A stretch of 64,000 nt of DNA from Bacillus horti (GCF_030813115.1 NZ_JAUSTY010000005.1:1-64000), one strand, 5' to 3'; numbered from the stretch's first letter, positions 52,440-61,650 are shown. The notes: generated from the letters alone by a model not told the origin. Program-made: numbers and translations.

Positions 52440-53729
52440 TTGAAAATTACAATATCTCAAGTAGGACAGCATGTTGAAGAGACTGTAACCATCGGAGCGT
52501 GGTTATATATTAAAAGATCGAGCGGAAAAATCCAGTTTTTACAGCTCCGTGATGGGACAGGCTTTATTCAAGGGGTTATGGTCAAGAAAGAAATAGATGA
52601 GGAATCTTGGGAAGCGGCAAAGCAGATCACTCAAGAAAGCTCCCTATACGTAACGGGAATCGTTCGCCAAGACGATAGAGCTCCGAGTGGATACGAATTA
52701 ACGATTACAAAGCTTGAGGTTATTCAAGTAGCACAGGACTACCCCATTTCTCCGAAGGAGCATGGAACAGAGTTTCTTATGGATCATCGTCATCTATGGA
52801 TTCGTTCTAAGAGACAGCATGCGATTCTAAAAATTCGATCTGAGATTATCAATGCGGTCTATCGCTTTTTTGATCAGAACGGCTTCCTTAAAATAGACCC
52901 ACCTATTCTGACACCTACGTCTGCAGAAGGGACAACGAATCTTTTTCACACGAAGTATTTTGATGAGGATGCGTTTCTTTCCCAAAGTGGTCAGCTATAT
53001 ATGGAGGCTGCTGCTATGGCGCTTGGAAAGGTGTATTCATTTGGACCTACGTTCAGAGCAGAAAAGTCTAAGACTCGTCGTCATCTGATTGAGTTTTGGA
53101 TGATTGAGCCGGAGATGGCCTTTATGGATCATGAGGAAAGCTTAGTGGTACAGGAGAATTTCGTTACCTATATTGCTCAGCAGGTTATAGAGAACTGCCC
53201 TCTTGAGCTTGAGGTGCTGGAAAGAGATGTAGAGAAGCTGAAGAATATACAAGCACCATTTCCTAGGATTACGTATGATGAAGCCATTAAGCTATTACAG
53301 GAAAAGGGACATGAGATTAAGTGGGGAGATGATTTTGGAGCTCCTGATGAAACGGCAATTGCTGATCACTTCAGTAAGCCTGTATTTATTACGCACTATC
53401 CTAAGGACATTAAAGCGTTCTACATGAAGCCTGATCCTAATCGTGAGGATGTTGTGCTCTGTGCAGATTTAATCGCCCCTGAGGGCTATGGAGAGATTAT
53501 AGGGGGAAGCCAAAGGATTGATGATCCAGAGCTTATGGCTGAAAGGTTTAGTGAGCATCAGCTATCTCCTGAAACGTATAAGTGGTATTTAGATTTAAGA
53601 AAATACGGTACGGTTCCTCATTCAGGCTTCGGTTTGGGCTTAGAGCGTACTGTTGCGTGGATCACAGGTACAGATCATGTGCGTGAAACGATTCCTTTCC
53701 CACGTTTATTAAATCGTCTATACCCATAA
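52440..53729 (+). CDS. asnS: Asparaginyl-tRNA synthetase
   Basis: Charges tRNA-Asn. The 429-residue class IIb synthetase has the N-terminal OB fold ([21 protein letters not shown]), motif 2 [25 protein letters not shown] (in part) and motif 3 [18 protein letters not shown] 52440 is chosen because GGAGGG lies seven bases upstream and the N-terminus then aligns with B. subtilis AsnS; ATG 52422 overlaps that site. dnaD follows, as in B. subtilis. Confidence 0.97.
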   Translation: MKITISQVGQHVEETVTIGAWLYIKRSSGKIQFLQLRDGTGFIQGVMVKKEIDEESWEAAKQITQESSLYVTGIVRQDDRAPSGYELTITKLEVIQVAQDYPISPKEHGTEFLMDHRHLWIRSKRQHAILKIRSEIINAVYRFFDQNGFLKIDPPILTPTSAEGTTNLFHTKYFDEDAFLSQSGQLYMEAAAMALGKVYSFGPTFRAEKSKTRRHLIEFWMIEPEMAFMDHEESLVVQENFVTYIAQQVIENCPLELEVLERDVEKLKNIQAPFPRITYDEAIKLLQEKGHEIKWGDDFGAPDETAIADHFSKPVFITHYPKDIKAFYMKPDPNREDVVLCADLIAPEGYGEIIGGSQRIDDPELMAERFSEHQLSPETYKWYLDLRKYGTVPHSGFGLGLERTVAWITGTDHVRETIPFPRLLNRLYP

Positions 53730-53753
53730 AGTGATTGAAATGGAGTGAGGCTA

Positions 53754-54506
53754 GTGATCTCGATTCAACAGTGGCAAAAATGGATGAACAAAGGGAGTGC
53801 CTCCATTCCGTCTGTCCTTTTACAGAATTACAAAAAGCTATCCATATCTGATCACGAGCTACTACTGATTATTCATTTGCAGGCTTTTGCTGATGAAGGG
53901 ACGAAGCTCCCAAGCATGGAACTGCTTTTAGAACGAATGACCAGTACGGAGGAAGAGCTGAGTCAGATGCTGAACAGAATGCACAAAAATGGTGTATTGG
54001 ACATTGCAGCAAGCCTTGATGATGAAGGAAAACATACGGAGAGGTATTGCTTGAATCCTTTATGGGAGAAGCTCTATCTTCTGCTCGCCAATGAAAACAG
54101 AGAGCAGGTTGCTGCTGCCTCAGCTTCTGCTTGGCCAGATTCGGAGGCAGACGCCTCTACTCAGCTACAGAAGGAGAAGCTTGAGGGAGAAATCTTTTTA
54201 CGCTGTGAGCAGGAGTTTGGGCGACCTCTTTCTCCTATCGAGTGTGAAACGATTGGCTTTTGGCTAGATGAAGACGGCTATGAGCCGCAGATGATTTTTC
54301 TAGCCCTAAAAGAGGCTGTTGTATCTGGAAAGCTGTCCCTGCGTTATATTGACCGGATTTTATTTGAATGGCAAAAGAGTGGAGTGCGGACTCTAGAGCA
54401 GGTCAGAGAACACAGCAAAAAGTTTAGACAGCAGCAGATCAGTAAATCAAAAGGGAAAACGGAAAAGCAAGAGGTAGAGTTTACTTTTTATAACTGGTTA
54501 AAATAA
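53754..54506 (+). CDS. dnaD: DNA replication initiation protein DnaD
   Basis: Helps load the replicative helicase with DnaB and DnaI in Firmicutes. The 250-residue protein has the N-terminal winged helix domain (SIPSVLLQNYKKLSISDHELLLIIHL, quoted in part) and the C-terminal DnaD-like domain with PLSPIECETIGFW and EAVVSGKLSLRYIDRILFEW, ending in FYNWL. GTG 53754 follows GGAGTGAGG. It sits between asnS and nth as in B. subtilis. Confidence 0.96.
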   Translation: MISIQQWQKWMNKGSASIPSVLLQNYKKLSISDHELLLIIHLQAFADEGTKLPSMELLLERMTSTEEELSQMLNRMHKNGVLDIAASLDDEGKHTERYCLNPLWEKLYLLLANENREQVAAASASAWPDSEADASTQLQKEKLEGEIFLRCEQEFGRPLSPIECETIGFWLDEDGYEPQMIFLALKEAVVSGKLSLRYIDRILFEWQKSGVRTLEQVREHSKKFRQQQISKSKGKTEKQEVEFTFYNWLK

Positions 54507-54605
54507 GCTCGTTGAAGTAATAGTGAGTTAAGAGAAATAGTAATTAAAGAAAAGCTGATTAAAGTTAGCCCAACGATGGAATAAATTTTTGCTGGAGATA
54601 TGCTT

Positions 54606-55256
54606 ATGAATAAAAAAAACATGCAGACCGTATTGGATACGCTAAAGGAAATGTTTCCTGACGCCTATTGTGAATTAGATCATGCTAATGCCTTTGAGCT
54701 GACGATTGCTGTACTACTATCTGCCCAATGTACAGATAAAAAGGTCAATGAGGTAACGGCTGACTTGTTTCAGAAATACAAAACTCCAGATGATTATATT
54801 GCCGTTCCTTTAGAGGAGCTGGAGCAGGATATTAAGCGTATTGGTCTTTATCGAAATAAAGCAAAAAACATTAAAGCCCTGAGTCAGTTACTCATTGAAC
54901 AGTATAATGGTGAGATTCCACCAGTCCATGAAGAGCTTGTGAAGCTTCCAGGAGTAGGTAGAAAGACGGCTAATGTGGTTATGTCTAACGCGTTTGACTA
55001 CCCAGCTATTGCTGTAGATACACATGTGGAGCGAGTTTCTAAGCGTCTAGGCATATGCAAATGGAAGGATTCTGTATTGCAGGTTGAGCAAACTCTAATG
55101 AAAAAAGTTCCTAAAGAAGAGTGGACGATGACCCATCATCGCTTGATTTTCTTTGGGCGCTATCATTGTAAGGCTCAAAACCCGCAGTGCGAAATTTGTC
55201 CTCTGTTAGAGCTGTGCCGTGAGGGAAAAAAGAGAATGAAGGTTAAGGTTTCATAG
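54606..55256 (+). CDS. nth: Endonuclease III
   Basis: A base-excision repair glycosylase and AP lyase for oxidised pyrimidines. The 216-residue product has the helix-hairpin-helix LPGVGRKTANVV with the catalytic lysine, the catalytic aspartate in AVDTHVERV, and the [4Fe-4S] motif C-x6-C-x2-C-x5-C in CKAQNPQCEICPLLELC. ATG 54606 follows GGAGAT. A terminator lies about 55 bases downstream, and the B. subtilis synteny ends here (no ypoC or ponA next). Confidence 0.97.
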   Translation: MNKKNMQTVLDTLKEMFPDAYCELDHANAFELTIAVLLSAQCTDKKVNEVTADLFQKYKTPDDYIAVPLEELEQDIKRIGLYRNKAKNIKALSQLLIEQYNGEIPPVHEELVKLPGVGRKTANVVMSNAFDYPAIAVDTHVERVSKRLGICKWKDSVLQVEQTLMKKVPKEEWTMTHHRLIFFGRYHCKAQNPQCEICPLLELCREGKKRMKVKVS

Positions 55257-55311
55257 AATAGTTAGAGTAAAGCAAATAGGATATAATAAGTTAGGTAGAA
55301 AGTATAGGGGG

Positions 55312-55343
55312 AAGTCATTTTCATTATGAGAATGGCTTTTTTT
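55312..55343 (+). terminator. Terminator after nth
   Basis: AAGTCATTTTC pairs with GAGAATGGCTT (G-U pairs included), followed by TTTTT. Confidence 0.75.
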
Positions 55344-55573
55344 AACGTATTAGAATTTATAAGTTTTTTGGGAATGAGCAGCTCCCCTTATGCGTTGAGG
55401 AAAGGTCTTTATGTATATTGAGGAGCGTCTACTCCGGCATTCATCAGGGGAGTAGACAGAACCTTGAATAGAGGAGTACTTGAAGAACTCCTTCGCACCG
55501 TTCGCAGTTCCCAGTGCGCGGTGCTGCACGGCATGATGGCAGTCGGCGTCCCTGTTTAGAGAAAAGGAAAGGA

Positions 55574-55765
55574 TTTAATGCAAAAATCCACTCATTTAAT
55601 AGAAAACAAGCTGAAAAAAGGACATTTGTTGCAAAAATCCACCTAATATATCTCCTATTAGCCCACATGAAGCTAGAAAGGAATGAATAAGTGGATATTT
55701 GCACTAAAACTAGGAATTGCCATCAAAAATGATTGAATTTAATGGATTTTTGCAACAAATCGTTT
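55574..55765. repeat. TTGCAAAAATCCA inverted repeat array
   Basis: Four related units: TGCAAAAATCCACTCATTT near 55580, TTGTTGCAAAAATCCACC near 55627, and their inverted counterparts AATAAGTGGATATTTGCA near 55685 and AATGGATTTTTGCAACAAA near 55740. The first pairs with the third and the second with the fourth, so the array could fold into one imperfect long hairpin. Confidence 0.65.
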
Positions 55766-56016
55766 CAGCCGAGCCGAAAGCTCGCCCCGGACTGTCGTGT
55801 TTCCAACCAGCATGCAGCTCCCGACTGTCGTATTTTCGACCGTCGTGCAGTTCCAACCGGTGAGTAGCTCCCAATGCACGGTGTTACACGGCATGATGGT
55901 GGTCAATGAAGCAGAAGTTCGGTTAAAACTGCCACATCCTAAGGCAACACTTCCCCCTAATAAGGGACTAGGCAATTCCCAGCGCGCGAGTGTTGCTCTG
56001 CATGATGGCAGTCGGC

Positions 56017-56063
56017 TGGACTACATGACCTCTTCGAGAGTGCCTCGATAGAAGCTTTTCTTA
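56017..56063. repeat. Dispersed two-hairpin repeat, truncated copy C
   Basis: TGGACTA, CTTCGAGAG, CTCGATAGAAGCTTTTCTTA match the right part of the elements at 69-195 and 2069-2183. The first hairpin and the left arm of the second are missing. Confidence 0.65.
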
Positions 56064-56142
56064 TACGTAAATATTTTGAAACTGAGAGCATTCTTATTTC
56101 GTATAAAGAAAGTAGTAAAGATTATTGAACAGGGGGCTTCAA

Positions 56143-56685
56143 ATGAAGCAGGAAAACTTCGATGTACAAACTGAGTCACAATTAAAAGCTTTGAGTGAGA
56201 TCAGTACAATCTCTGAGACACTTAAAGTAGAGTTGTGGTTACGTGGGGGATGGGCTATTGACTTTTTGCTTGGGAAAGTGACTCGCCTTCATGATGATAT
56301 TGATATTGTAACGTGGATACAAAATAGAGAACAATTAGAACAAGCACTTATTAAAAAAGGATATAAACAGGTTTCTGTCAGTGAGGAGTTTCGTAATAGG
56401 CAGTCTGATTTCCAGAAAGGTAATATAGAAATCACAATTAGTTATATCACTTATACTGAAACTGGAGACCTTATTATGAACGAACTACCAGAATGGAATT
56501 GGAGGGTAGACTCTTTGTCATCTCGACCCTATATGTTACATGGAATATCGCTGAACACATTACATCCAAAACAGCTTTTGGAAGAAAAAGAAGTCTATGA
56601 AGAGATTGGGCGCAATCCTCGACTAAAGGACGAAGAAAGTAAAAAGCTCCTGTATCAAATAATATCAAGTTTAAGTAGGCATTAA
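56143..56685 (+). CDS. Aminoglycoside 2''-adenylyltransferase-like nucleotidyltransferase
   Basis: A small nucleotidyltransferase of the ANT(2'')/lincosamide-transferase type. The 180-residue protein has LRGGWAIDFLLG (33-44) followed by RLHDDIDIV (48-56), the GGW...DxD motif that binds metal and nucleotide. Such proteins can inactivate antibiotics by adenylylation, but many chromosomal homologues have no proven activity, so no resistance is claimed. ATG 56143 follows AGGGGG. It lies just after a repeat-rich stretch, consistent with acquisition. Confidence 0.75.
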   Translation: MKQENFDVQTESQLKALSEISTISETLKVELWLRGGWAIDFLLGKVTRLHDDIDIVTWIQNREQLEQALIKKGYKQVSVSEEFRNRQSDFQKGNIEITISYITYTETGDLIMNELPEWNWRVDSLSSRPYMLHGISLNTLHPKQLLEEKEVYEEIGRNPRLKDEESKKLLYQIISSLSRH

Positions 56686-56746
56686 AATTGTACATATTTT
56701 AGTGAAACAAGTCTCTAAGATCAAAATATCGTGAGGAGAGATTAGA

Positions 56747-57508
56747 TTGAATAGCTACGAGAAGATATGTGTGATGAGAATACGCAAGTTTGAAAAAGAA
56801 GTCTATAAAACCTCTGATTTTATGGGCTGGACGAAGGGAGTTCAACAAAAGTTTGACGGATTGATTCCTAGAAAGGTGCACCAATCCTTAGCCAGTGCCT
56901 TAGAAAAAGGGATTAAGTCCTTTATTGAGGGGATCAACCTTCTTCCGAAGCAGCAGATGGTTCAGGTGGAGGTTGAAAATCCCGATGATTTAGAAGGGTT
57001 AAGTAAGGCTGCTGATAAAATTATTCTATATTACAAGCGAATTGCCTCTGCAGAAGGTGCTGGTACAGGCTTTGGTGGCTTAGTATCAGCTGCTATTGAT
57101 TTTCCTGCGTTAATTTCTATTAAACTTAAAATGCTTCAAGAGCTGTGGGTGTTGTTCGGCTATAGACTTGAGAATTTTGAGGATCGCTTATTTCTGCTTA
57201 AAGTATTTGAACTTCAATTCTCAGGGGAAGAAAGTAAGCAGCGGGTTTGGAAGGAAGTGAAGACGTGGGAGCAGAACGGTGAGAACGAGGATAAGACGTG
57301 GGATGATTATGATTGGGAAACGTTTTATATGGAGTATAAGCAGAGCATTGAGCTAAGGAAGCTATTTCAGCTTATTCCCGGCTTTGGTGCGATCGTTGGA
57401 GCATGGGCTAATTATTCGTTCCTTGAGGATTTAGGTAGTACAGCGGTTACATGTCTTCAGCTACGTTACTTACAATCACGCTATGATGAGCCGATTACAC
57501 GTCGTTAA
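56747..57508 (+). CDS. EcsC-family protein
   Basis: A 253-residue protein resembling the EcsC family, seen in the glycine- and alanine-rich central stretch ASAEGAGTGFGGLVSAAIDFPALISIKLKMLQEL (quoted in part) and the late GFGAIVGAWANYSFLEDLG. These hydrophobic stretches may contact the membrane. EcsC is encoded with the EcsAB transporter in Bacillus, but no transporter is next to this copy and its role is unknown. The start is TTG 56747 behind GTGAGGAGAG. Confidence 0.8.
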   Translation: MNSYEKICVMRIRKFEKEVYKTSDFMGWTKGVQQKFDGLIPRKVHQSLASALEKGIKSFIEGINLLPKQQMVQVEVENPDDLEGLSKAADKIILYYKRIASAEGAGTGFGGLVSAAIDFPALISIKLKMLQELWVLFGYRLENFEDRLFLLKVFELQFSGEESKQRVWKEVKTWEQNGENEDKTWDDYDWETFYMEYKQSIELRKLFQLIPGFGAIVGAWANYSFLEDLGSTAVTCLQLRYLQSRYDEPITRR

Positions 57509-57571
57509 TCTGGAGTTGCGTATCATTTGGGGAAAATAATTATGCTTTTGGACATATTTCAGACACGATTT

Positions 57572-57606
57572 AACCGACTACCTGTACATTAGGCAGTCGG
57601 TTGTTT
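57572..57606 (+). terminator. Terminator after the EcsC-family gene
   Basis: AACCGACTACCT pairs with AGGCAGTCGGTT (one mismatch), followed by GTTTG. The U-run is weak. Confidence 0.6.
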
Positions 57607-57700
57607 GCAATTACTCACCAGTTTATTAAAAGTTTTTCCTTGTTAGATAGTGTGACTTTCATAGTGAACTTGTTGGAACTCCGTTCATTCCTCGTAGAAA

Positions 57701-58183
57701 TCAGTTCATATCATCGTTCGATTCCTTAACATCCGCAAGTTGATACAAAAGATAAAGCAATTGGCTACGACTTTCTGAAGGAAAGGAAGCCAATACCTCT
57801 GTAGCTGCTTCGATCATTGCATTCCCGGTTCTTTTTATAAGAGGTTCAGCAGTATCTGTAATCTGTATCAATGTGGCACGACGGTCATTAGGATCAGGTA
57901 TACGTACGATAACATTTTCTTTTTCTAAGGCGTCAACAAATTGAGTTACGGTACGCTTTTTGATTCCTAATTTTGTCGCCAAGTCGCTCATTCTGATCTT
58001 TCCTGCTTCTGCAATACATTTCAAAAATCGCATCCTTGGCCCAGTCAAATAGGTAGGCACATCCTGTGCAGACAAATGAGCCTCAAACTGAGAATGAATA
58101 GAGTGAGTAGTTTTGAACAATATTTCTAACAGAAACTCTGGTGTTGGTGGTTCTGTTGGAAAAGGAACTTTTGATTTATCCAT
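57701..58183 (-). CDS. MarR-family transcriptional regulator
   Basis: A 160-residue winged-helix repressor. The recognition region ALASKLGIKKRTVTQFVDALEKENV (here MSDLATKLGIKKRTVTQFVD) and the wing RIPDPNDRRATLIQIT are typical of MarR. It is divergent from a FAD monooxygenase gene, and the gap holds two palindromes (58211-58226, 58239-58254) that fit a MarR dimer. Control of the divergent redox cluster and of itself is therefore likely, with a phenolic or quinone-type inducer by analogy with MhqR/YodB systems. No redox cysteine is obvious in the N-terminus. AAGGAGG precedes the ATG. Confidence 0.9.
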   Translation of the reverse strand: MDKSKVPFPTEPPTPEFLLEILFKTTHSIHSQFEAHLSAQDVPTYLTGPRMRFLKCIAEAGKIRMSDLATKLGIKKRTVTQFVDALEKENVIVRIPDPNDRRATLIQITDTAEPLIKRTGNAMIEAATEVLASFPSESRSQLLYLLYQLADVKESNDDMN

Positions 58184-58193
58184 AAAATCCTCC

Positions 58194-58222
58194 TTGACAT
58201 CCTGCTATTTAGTGAGTATACT
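58194..58222 (+). promoter_or_regulatory. Promoter of the monooxygenase cluster
   Basis: TTGACA (58194-58199) and TATACT (58217-58222) with 17-nt spacing. The -10 box lies inside the first palindromic operator, so repressor binding would block RNA polymerase. Confidence 0.75.
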
Positions 58223-58269
58223 CACTTTATAATCAATTAGTGAGTATAATCACTATCGCTATACTCACT
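58211..58269. promoter_or_regulatory. Palindromic MarR operators
   Basis: AGTGAGTATACTCACT (58211-58226) is a perfect 16-bp palindrome; AGTGAGTATAATCACT (58239-58254) differs at one position; a further half-site TATACTCACT lies at 58260-58269. The first two centres are 28 bp apart. Confidence 0.75.
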
Positions 58270-58348
58270 GTGATTATGTTCCTAAATACATTTTATGCTT
58301 TCTTCTCATCTTTGAAAAGTACAAATCTTGAAAAGGAGTTCAACAACG

Positions 58349-59959
58349 ATGTCTAAAAAACAATCCCCCGTTTTCATTGTAGGTGGTGGTTTGGTAGGCT
58401 TATCTGCAGCACTTTGTCTAGCAAACCAAAATATTCCTTATTTGCTTATAGAACGACATGCTTGTACCTCTATTCATCCGCGTGCAAATGGTATGAACGT
58501 TCGTACCATGGAAATTTTCCGAGAGCTCGGAATTGAAAAAGAGATTCGAACTGCTGGAGAGGTACTAGAAAAAAGCAATGGTGCTATTGAAGTGAAGGTA
58601 CTAGCGGAGACAGATTTAAAAGGACTCAAACGAATAGCTCCTAATGGTCATAAATTAGAAGCATTAATCGGAGAACAAGTAAAAAGCATCAGTCCTATTA
58701 CAGCTTGTGCATGTTCTCAAGATCAATCAGAACCTGTTTTGCTTGAGAAAGCACAACAACTAGGTGGAGACATCCGATTTTATACAGAGCTTATTTCTTT
58801 TGAACAAACAAAAACTGGTATTCAAGCGATGATAAGAGATCGGAAAACGGGACAAGTAGAAACCATTTATGCCAAATACATGATTGCCGCTGATGGAGCC
58901 AAAAGTCAAGTGCGTCAAGCTTTAGGTATTGAGTTTACAGAGGGAGGCTCTTTTGGGCATCATATCAACATTTATTTTCAAGCAGATCTGCGGAAAATGG
59001 TAGAAGGTCATGAATTTATTGTATGTAACATTACGAATCCTGAATCACCAGGTTCGTTACTATCTGTTAATAACAAAGATCGATGGTGTTTTCATGTTGC
59101 TTACCATCCTGAAAAAGGAGAATCAACAGATGATTTTTCACAGGATCGTTGCATTGACCTCATACGTAAGGCAATCGGTTTACCAAATTTAGACGTTACA
59201 ATACTAAGCATTCTTCCATGGGAAGCTGCCTCACGAATTGCTGATCATTATCAAGTTGGACGTGTTTTCTTAGCAGGAGACGCAGCTCATGTCATGCCAC
59301 CAAAGGGAGCATATGGGGCAAATACAGGAATACAAGATGCTCATAACTTAGTTTGGAAATTAGCTGCTGTTTTACGCGATGAAGCAAATACTGATTTGTT
59401 GACCACTTATGAACAGGAACGCAAACCAGTAGCTCAATTTGCTACGAATCAATCTGTTCTGAATCTTGCAGATGGAGAGGGTCGTGTGCATCCCCTTATC
59501 CCTGCTATCGGTTATTTATACCAATCAGATGCCATTGTCTCAGAGGAAGATATAGAGATTCGATTAGATGAACTGCGATTAGATGGTGTACCTGGTAAAA
59601 GAGCTCCACATGTTTGGTGCAGCTATCGAGGGAAACGTATCTCAACAATTGATTTATTAGGAAAAACCTTCGTTTTGTTTACAGGAGATAAAGGGAAAGA
59701 ATGGCTAGATGCAGCATCAAATGTTTCCTTATGTTTAGAAATTACAATACAAGCATACCAAATAAGTGCTTATGGAGATTTAGTGGATATAGACAATAAT
59801 TGGAGTGAAGCATACGGGATACGTAGTGAAGGTGCTGTGCTAATAAGACCCGATGGTTTTGTCGCATGGCGTACAAACGGACAGATGGCATATAAAGCAG
59901 AAATTTTAGCAGAAGTATTTCAACAGATTTTATTTCATAGAAAAGCCAACAATAGCTAA
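58349..59959 (+). CDS. FAD-dependent aromatic monooxygenase
   Basis: A class A flavin hydroxylase of the phenol hydroxylase/MhpA type. The 536-residue protein has the dinucleotide motif VGGGLVGLSAALCLA (11-25), the DG motif in IAADGAKSQVRQAL near 183, and the GD motif in RVFLAGDAAHVMPPKGAYG near 306-322. A C-terminal thioredoxin-like region (TIDLLGKTFVLFTGD...) is also typical of the family. It probably hydroxylates a phenolic or polyketide-like compound; the substrate is unknown. ATG 58349 follows AAAAGGAG; the frame opens at TTG 58328. It heads a cluster with doxX and OYE genes. Confidence 0.88.
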   Translation: MSKKQSPVFIVGGGLVGLSAALCLANQNIPYLLIERHACTSIHPRANGMNVRTMEIFRELGIEKEIRTAGEVLEKSNGAIEVKVLAETDLKGLKRIAPNGHKLEALIGEQVKSISPITACACSQDQSEPVLLEKAQQLGGDIRFYTELISFEQTKTGIQAMIRDRKTGQVETIYAKYMIAADGAKSQVRQALGIEFTEGGSFGHHINIYFQADLRKMVEGHEFIVCNITNPESPGSLLSVNNKDRWCFHVAYHPEKGESTDDFSQDRCIDLIRKAIGLPNLDVTILSILPWEAASRIADHYQVGRVFLAGDAAHVMPPKGAYGANTGIQDAHNLVWKLAAVLRDEANTDLLTTYEQERKPVAQFATNQSVLNLADGEGRVHPLIPAIGYLYQSDAIVSEEDIEIRLDELRLDGVPGKRAPHVWCSYRGKRISTIDLLGKTFVLFTGDKGKEWLDAASNVSLCLEITIQAYQISAYGDLVDIDNNWSEAYGIRSEGAVLIRPDGFVAWRTNGQMAYKAEILAEVFQQILFHRKANNS

Positions 59960-59978
59960 TACACAAGGAGTGAATAGG

Positions 59979-60362
59979 ATGAAGAAGAAATCTACCACAG
60001 TTATTCGTATTTTATTTGGATTGATGTTATTGGCATTTGGAATTATTGGATCGCTAAATCTCGCGCCAGAGCCACATTATGCTGAACCAGCAACTAACTT
60101 TATGGATGCCCTGATCAAGACCGGTTATATCATGGTGGTCGTACTTTTAATGAAATTGTTAGTAGGAGCATGCTTACTGATCAATCGCTTCGTTCCACTT
60201 GCTTTGGTTCTGTTTATGCCGATTTCCGTAAATATGTTTCTGTTTCATTTATTTTTGGATATAGCTTCTATTTTTCCGGCATTGATTATCATTTGCCTAA
60301 ATGCCTATCTTCTTTTTGCTTATCTGGAGAAATATAAACCGTTTTTGGGAGCAAAAAATTAA
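59979..60362 (+). CDS. DoxX-like membrane protein
   Basis: A 127-residue protein with four hydrophobic segments (about 10-28, 49-72, 78-97 and 98-117), fitting the DoxX family whose members often accompany redox enzymes and quinone-stress regulons such as MhqP. The N-terminal IRILFGLMLLAFGIIGSLNL is typical of the family. AAGGAG precedes ATG 59979, 19 bases after the monooxygenase gene. Role in the membrane is not established. Confidence 0.75.
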   Translation: MKKKSTTVIRILFGLMLLAFGIIGSLNLAPEPHYAEPATNFMDALIKTGYIMVVVLLMKLLVGACLLINRFVPLALVLFMPISVNMFLFHLFLDIASIFPALIIICLNAYLLFAYLEKYKPFLGAKN

Positions 60363-60416
60363 ATCATTTCTTTACTTTTGACTAAAAAAATTCTCGATTT
60401 TAGGAGGACTGTTATT

Positions 60417-61547
60417 GTGGAAAATAATAAAGAAATTCAACCCGCTGTTTCTGTGGAGTCATTATTTCAACCTTTCAGGTTAGGTAATGTAACGCTACCA
60501 AATCGAATCGTAATGGCTCCGATGACTCGTAGTTTTTCTCCAGGAGGTATTCCCGGACAGAATGTAGCAGATTATTATCGGCGTCGAGCTGAAAATGGTG
60601 TCGGATTAATCGTGACAGAAGGTACTTTCATCAATCATCCAGCTGCTGGAAACGATCCTAATGTTCCTAATATCCATGATGAAGGAGCGCTTAACGGCTG
60701 GGCAAAGGTAGTCGATGAAGTTCACGGGGCAGGTGGTCGAATCGTTCTGCAACTATGGCATGTTGGCATGCAACGTAATGTAGGAGACCATCCGAATCCA
60801 CATGTGCCGCCGATTGGACCTTCAGGGCTTACCGTATCTGGTGTGAAAGAAACGGAACCGATGACAAAATCAGAGATTCATACCGTGATTGAAGCTTATG
60901 CACAAGCTGCTTCCAACGCAAAGCGGCTAGGGTTTGATGGAATTGAAATACATGGAGGACATGGTTATTTAATTGATCAATTCTTCTGGAAAAAGACGAA
61001 TCAGCGTACAGATGAGTATGGGGGCAACCTCATTCGTCGTACTCGTTTTGCAGTAGAAGTGATTGAGGCTTGTCGACGTGCAGTAGGAACCGACTTTCCT
61101 ATTTCGTTTCGTTTGTCCCAATGGAAGCAAGGAGATTATACAGCAAAATTAGTAGAAACTCCTGACCAGTTAGAAGATTTTTTAACACCTTTAGTAAAAG
61201 CGGGTGTCGATATCTTTCATTGCTCTTCTCGTCGATTTTGGGAAGCTGAATTTGAGCACTCTTCTCTTAATCTAGCAGGATGGGTCAAAAAACTATCGGG
61301 AAAACCAACCATTACAGTTGGCTCAGTAGGTCTAGATCAAGACCTTATTAGTTCATTATTCCAAGGAAAAGAGACAAATAACACCGATATCCAAATTCTA
61401 ATTATGAGACTAGAACAAGGAGAATTCGACCTAGTTGCAGTGGGGCGTGCTCTGTTGGCCGATCCTTCGTGGACTGTCAAAATACGAGACAATCGTATTA
61501 GTGAGATTGTGCCCTTTTCAAGGGAAGTATTGAACACATTGATTTAG
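60417..61547 (+). CDS. NADH:flavin oxidoreductase, Old Yellow Enzyme family
   Basis: A FMN-dependent ene-reductase. The 376-residue TIM-barrel protein has LPNRIVMAPMTRSF near the start, HVGMQRN, the active-site EIHGGHGYLIDQFFWKKTNQRTDEYGG (in part), and GRALLADPSW near the end. The family reduces activated alkenes, quinones and nitro compounds, which suits the adjacent monooxygenase and DoxX genes. GTG 60417 follows AGGAGG; the frame opens at 60378 without a ribosome site. A terminator hairpin follows. Confidence 0.92.
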   Translation: MENNKEIQPAVSVESLFQPFRLGNVTLPNRIVMAPMTRSFSPGGIPGQNVADYYRRRAENGVGLIVTEGTFINHPAAGNDPNVPNIHDEGALNGWAKVVDEVHGAGGRIVLQLWHVGMQRNVGDHPNPHVPPIGPSGLTVSGVKETEPMTKSEIHTVIEAYAQAASNAKRLGFDGIEIHGGHGYLIDQFFWKKTNQRTDEYGGNLIRRTRFAVEVIEACRRAVGTDFPISFRLSQWKQGDYTAKLVETPDQLEDFLTPLVKAGVDIFHCSSRRFWEAEFEHSSLNLAGWVKKLSGKPTITVGSVGLDQDLISSLFQGKETNNTDIQILIMRLEQGEFDLVAVGRALLADPSWTVKIRDNRISEIVPFSREVLNTLI

Positions 61548-61605
61548 TTAGAGTAAAAAGATAGAACATAACTGGACGACTTTCTATGTTCAGATAGAAA
61601 TAGAA

Positions 61606-61650
61606 ATAACTCGAGTCTCTTATCTATAGTCGCATCTCGAGTTATTTTCT
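61606..61650. terminator. Bidirectional terminator between the OYE and MATE genes
   Basis: AATAACTCGAG pairs with CTCGAGTTATT, 11 bp, with a T-rich 3' side. An additional short pair GAACATA/TATGTTC lies just upstream at 61566-61593. Confidence 0.7.

Larger units (their letters stand above)
55344..56142. other. Repeat-rich non-coding stretch between nth and the adenylyltransferase gene
   Basis: About 800 bases with no credible gene. It holds a 9-bp-stem hairpin (GTCTACTCC/GGAGTAGAC, 55427-55457), a set of TTGCAAAAATCCA repeats in inverted orientation (55574-55765), three diverged copies of a GC-rich unit ending in GGCATGATGG or GCATGATGG (near 55500-55550, 55845-55905 and 55970-56015), two tandem ACTGTCGT units (55793-55855), and the end of the dispersed repeat. 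The base composition differs from the flanks, so this is a likely site of insertion and rearrangement. Confidence 0.6.

Noticed and set aside
55797-56051. 84-residue plus-strand frame and a 78-residue minus-strand frame at 55739-55975
   Set aside because: Both are built from the GC-rich repeats and have no ribosome site; they are repeat artefacts.
58257-58269. Third full operator near the monooxygenase promoter
   Set aside because: Only the right half TATACTCACT is conserved; the left half reads TATCGC, so it is kept as a half-site only.
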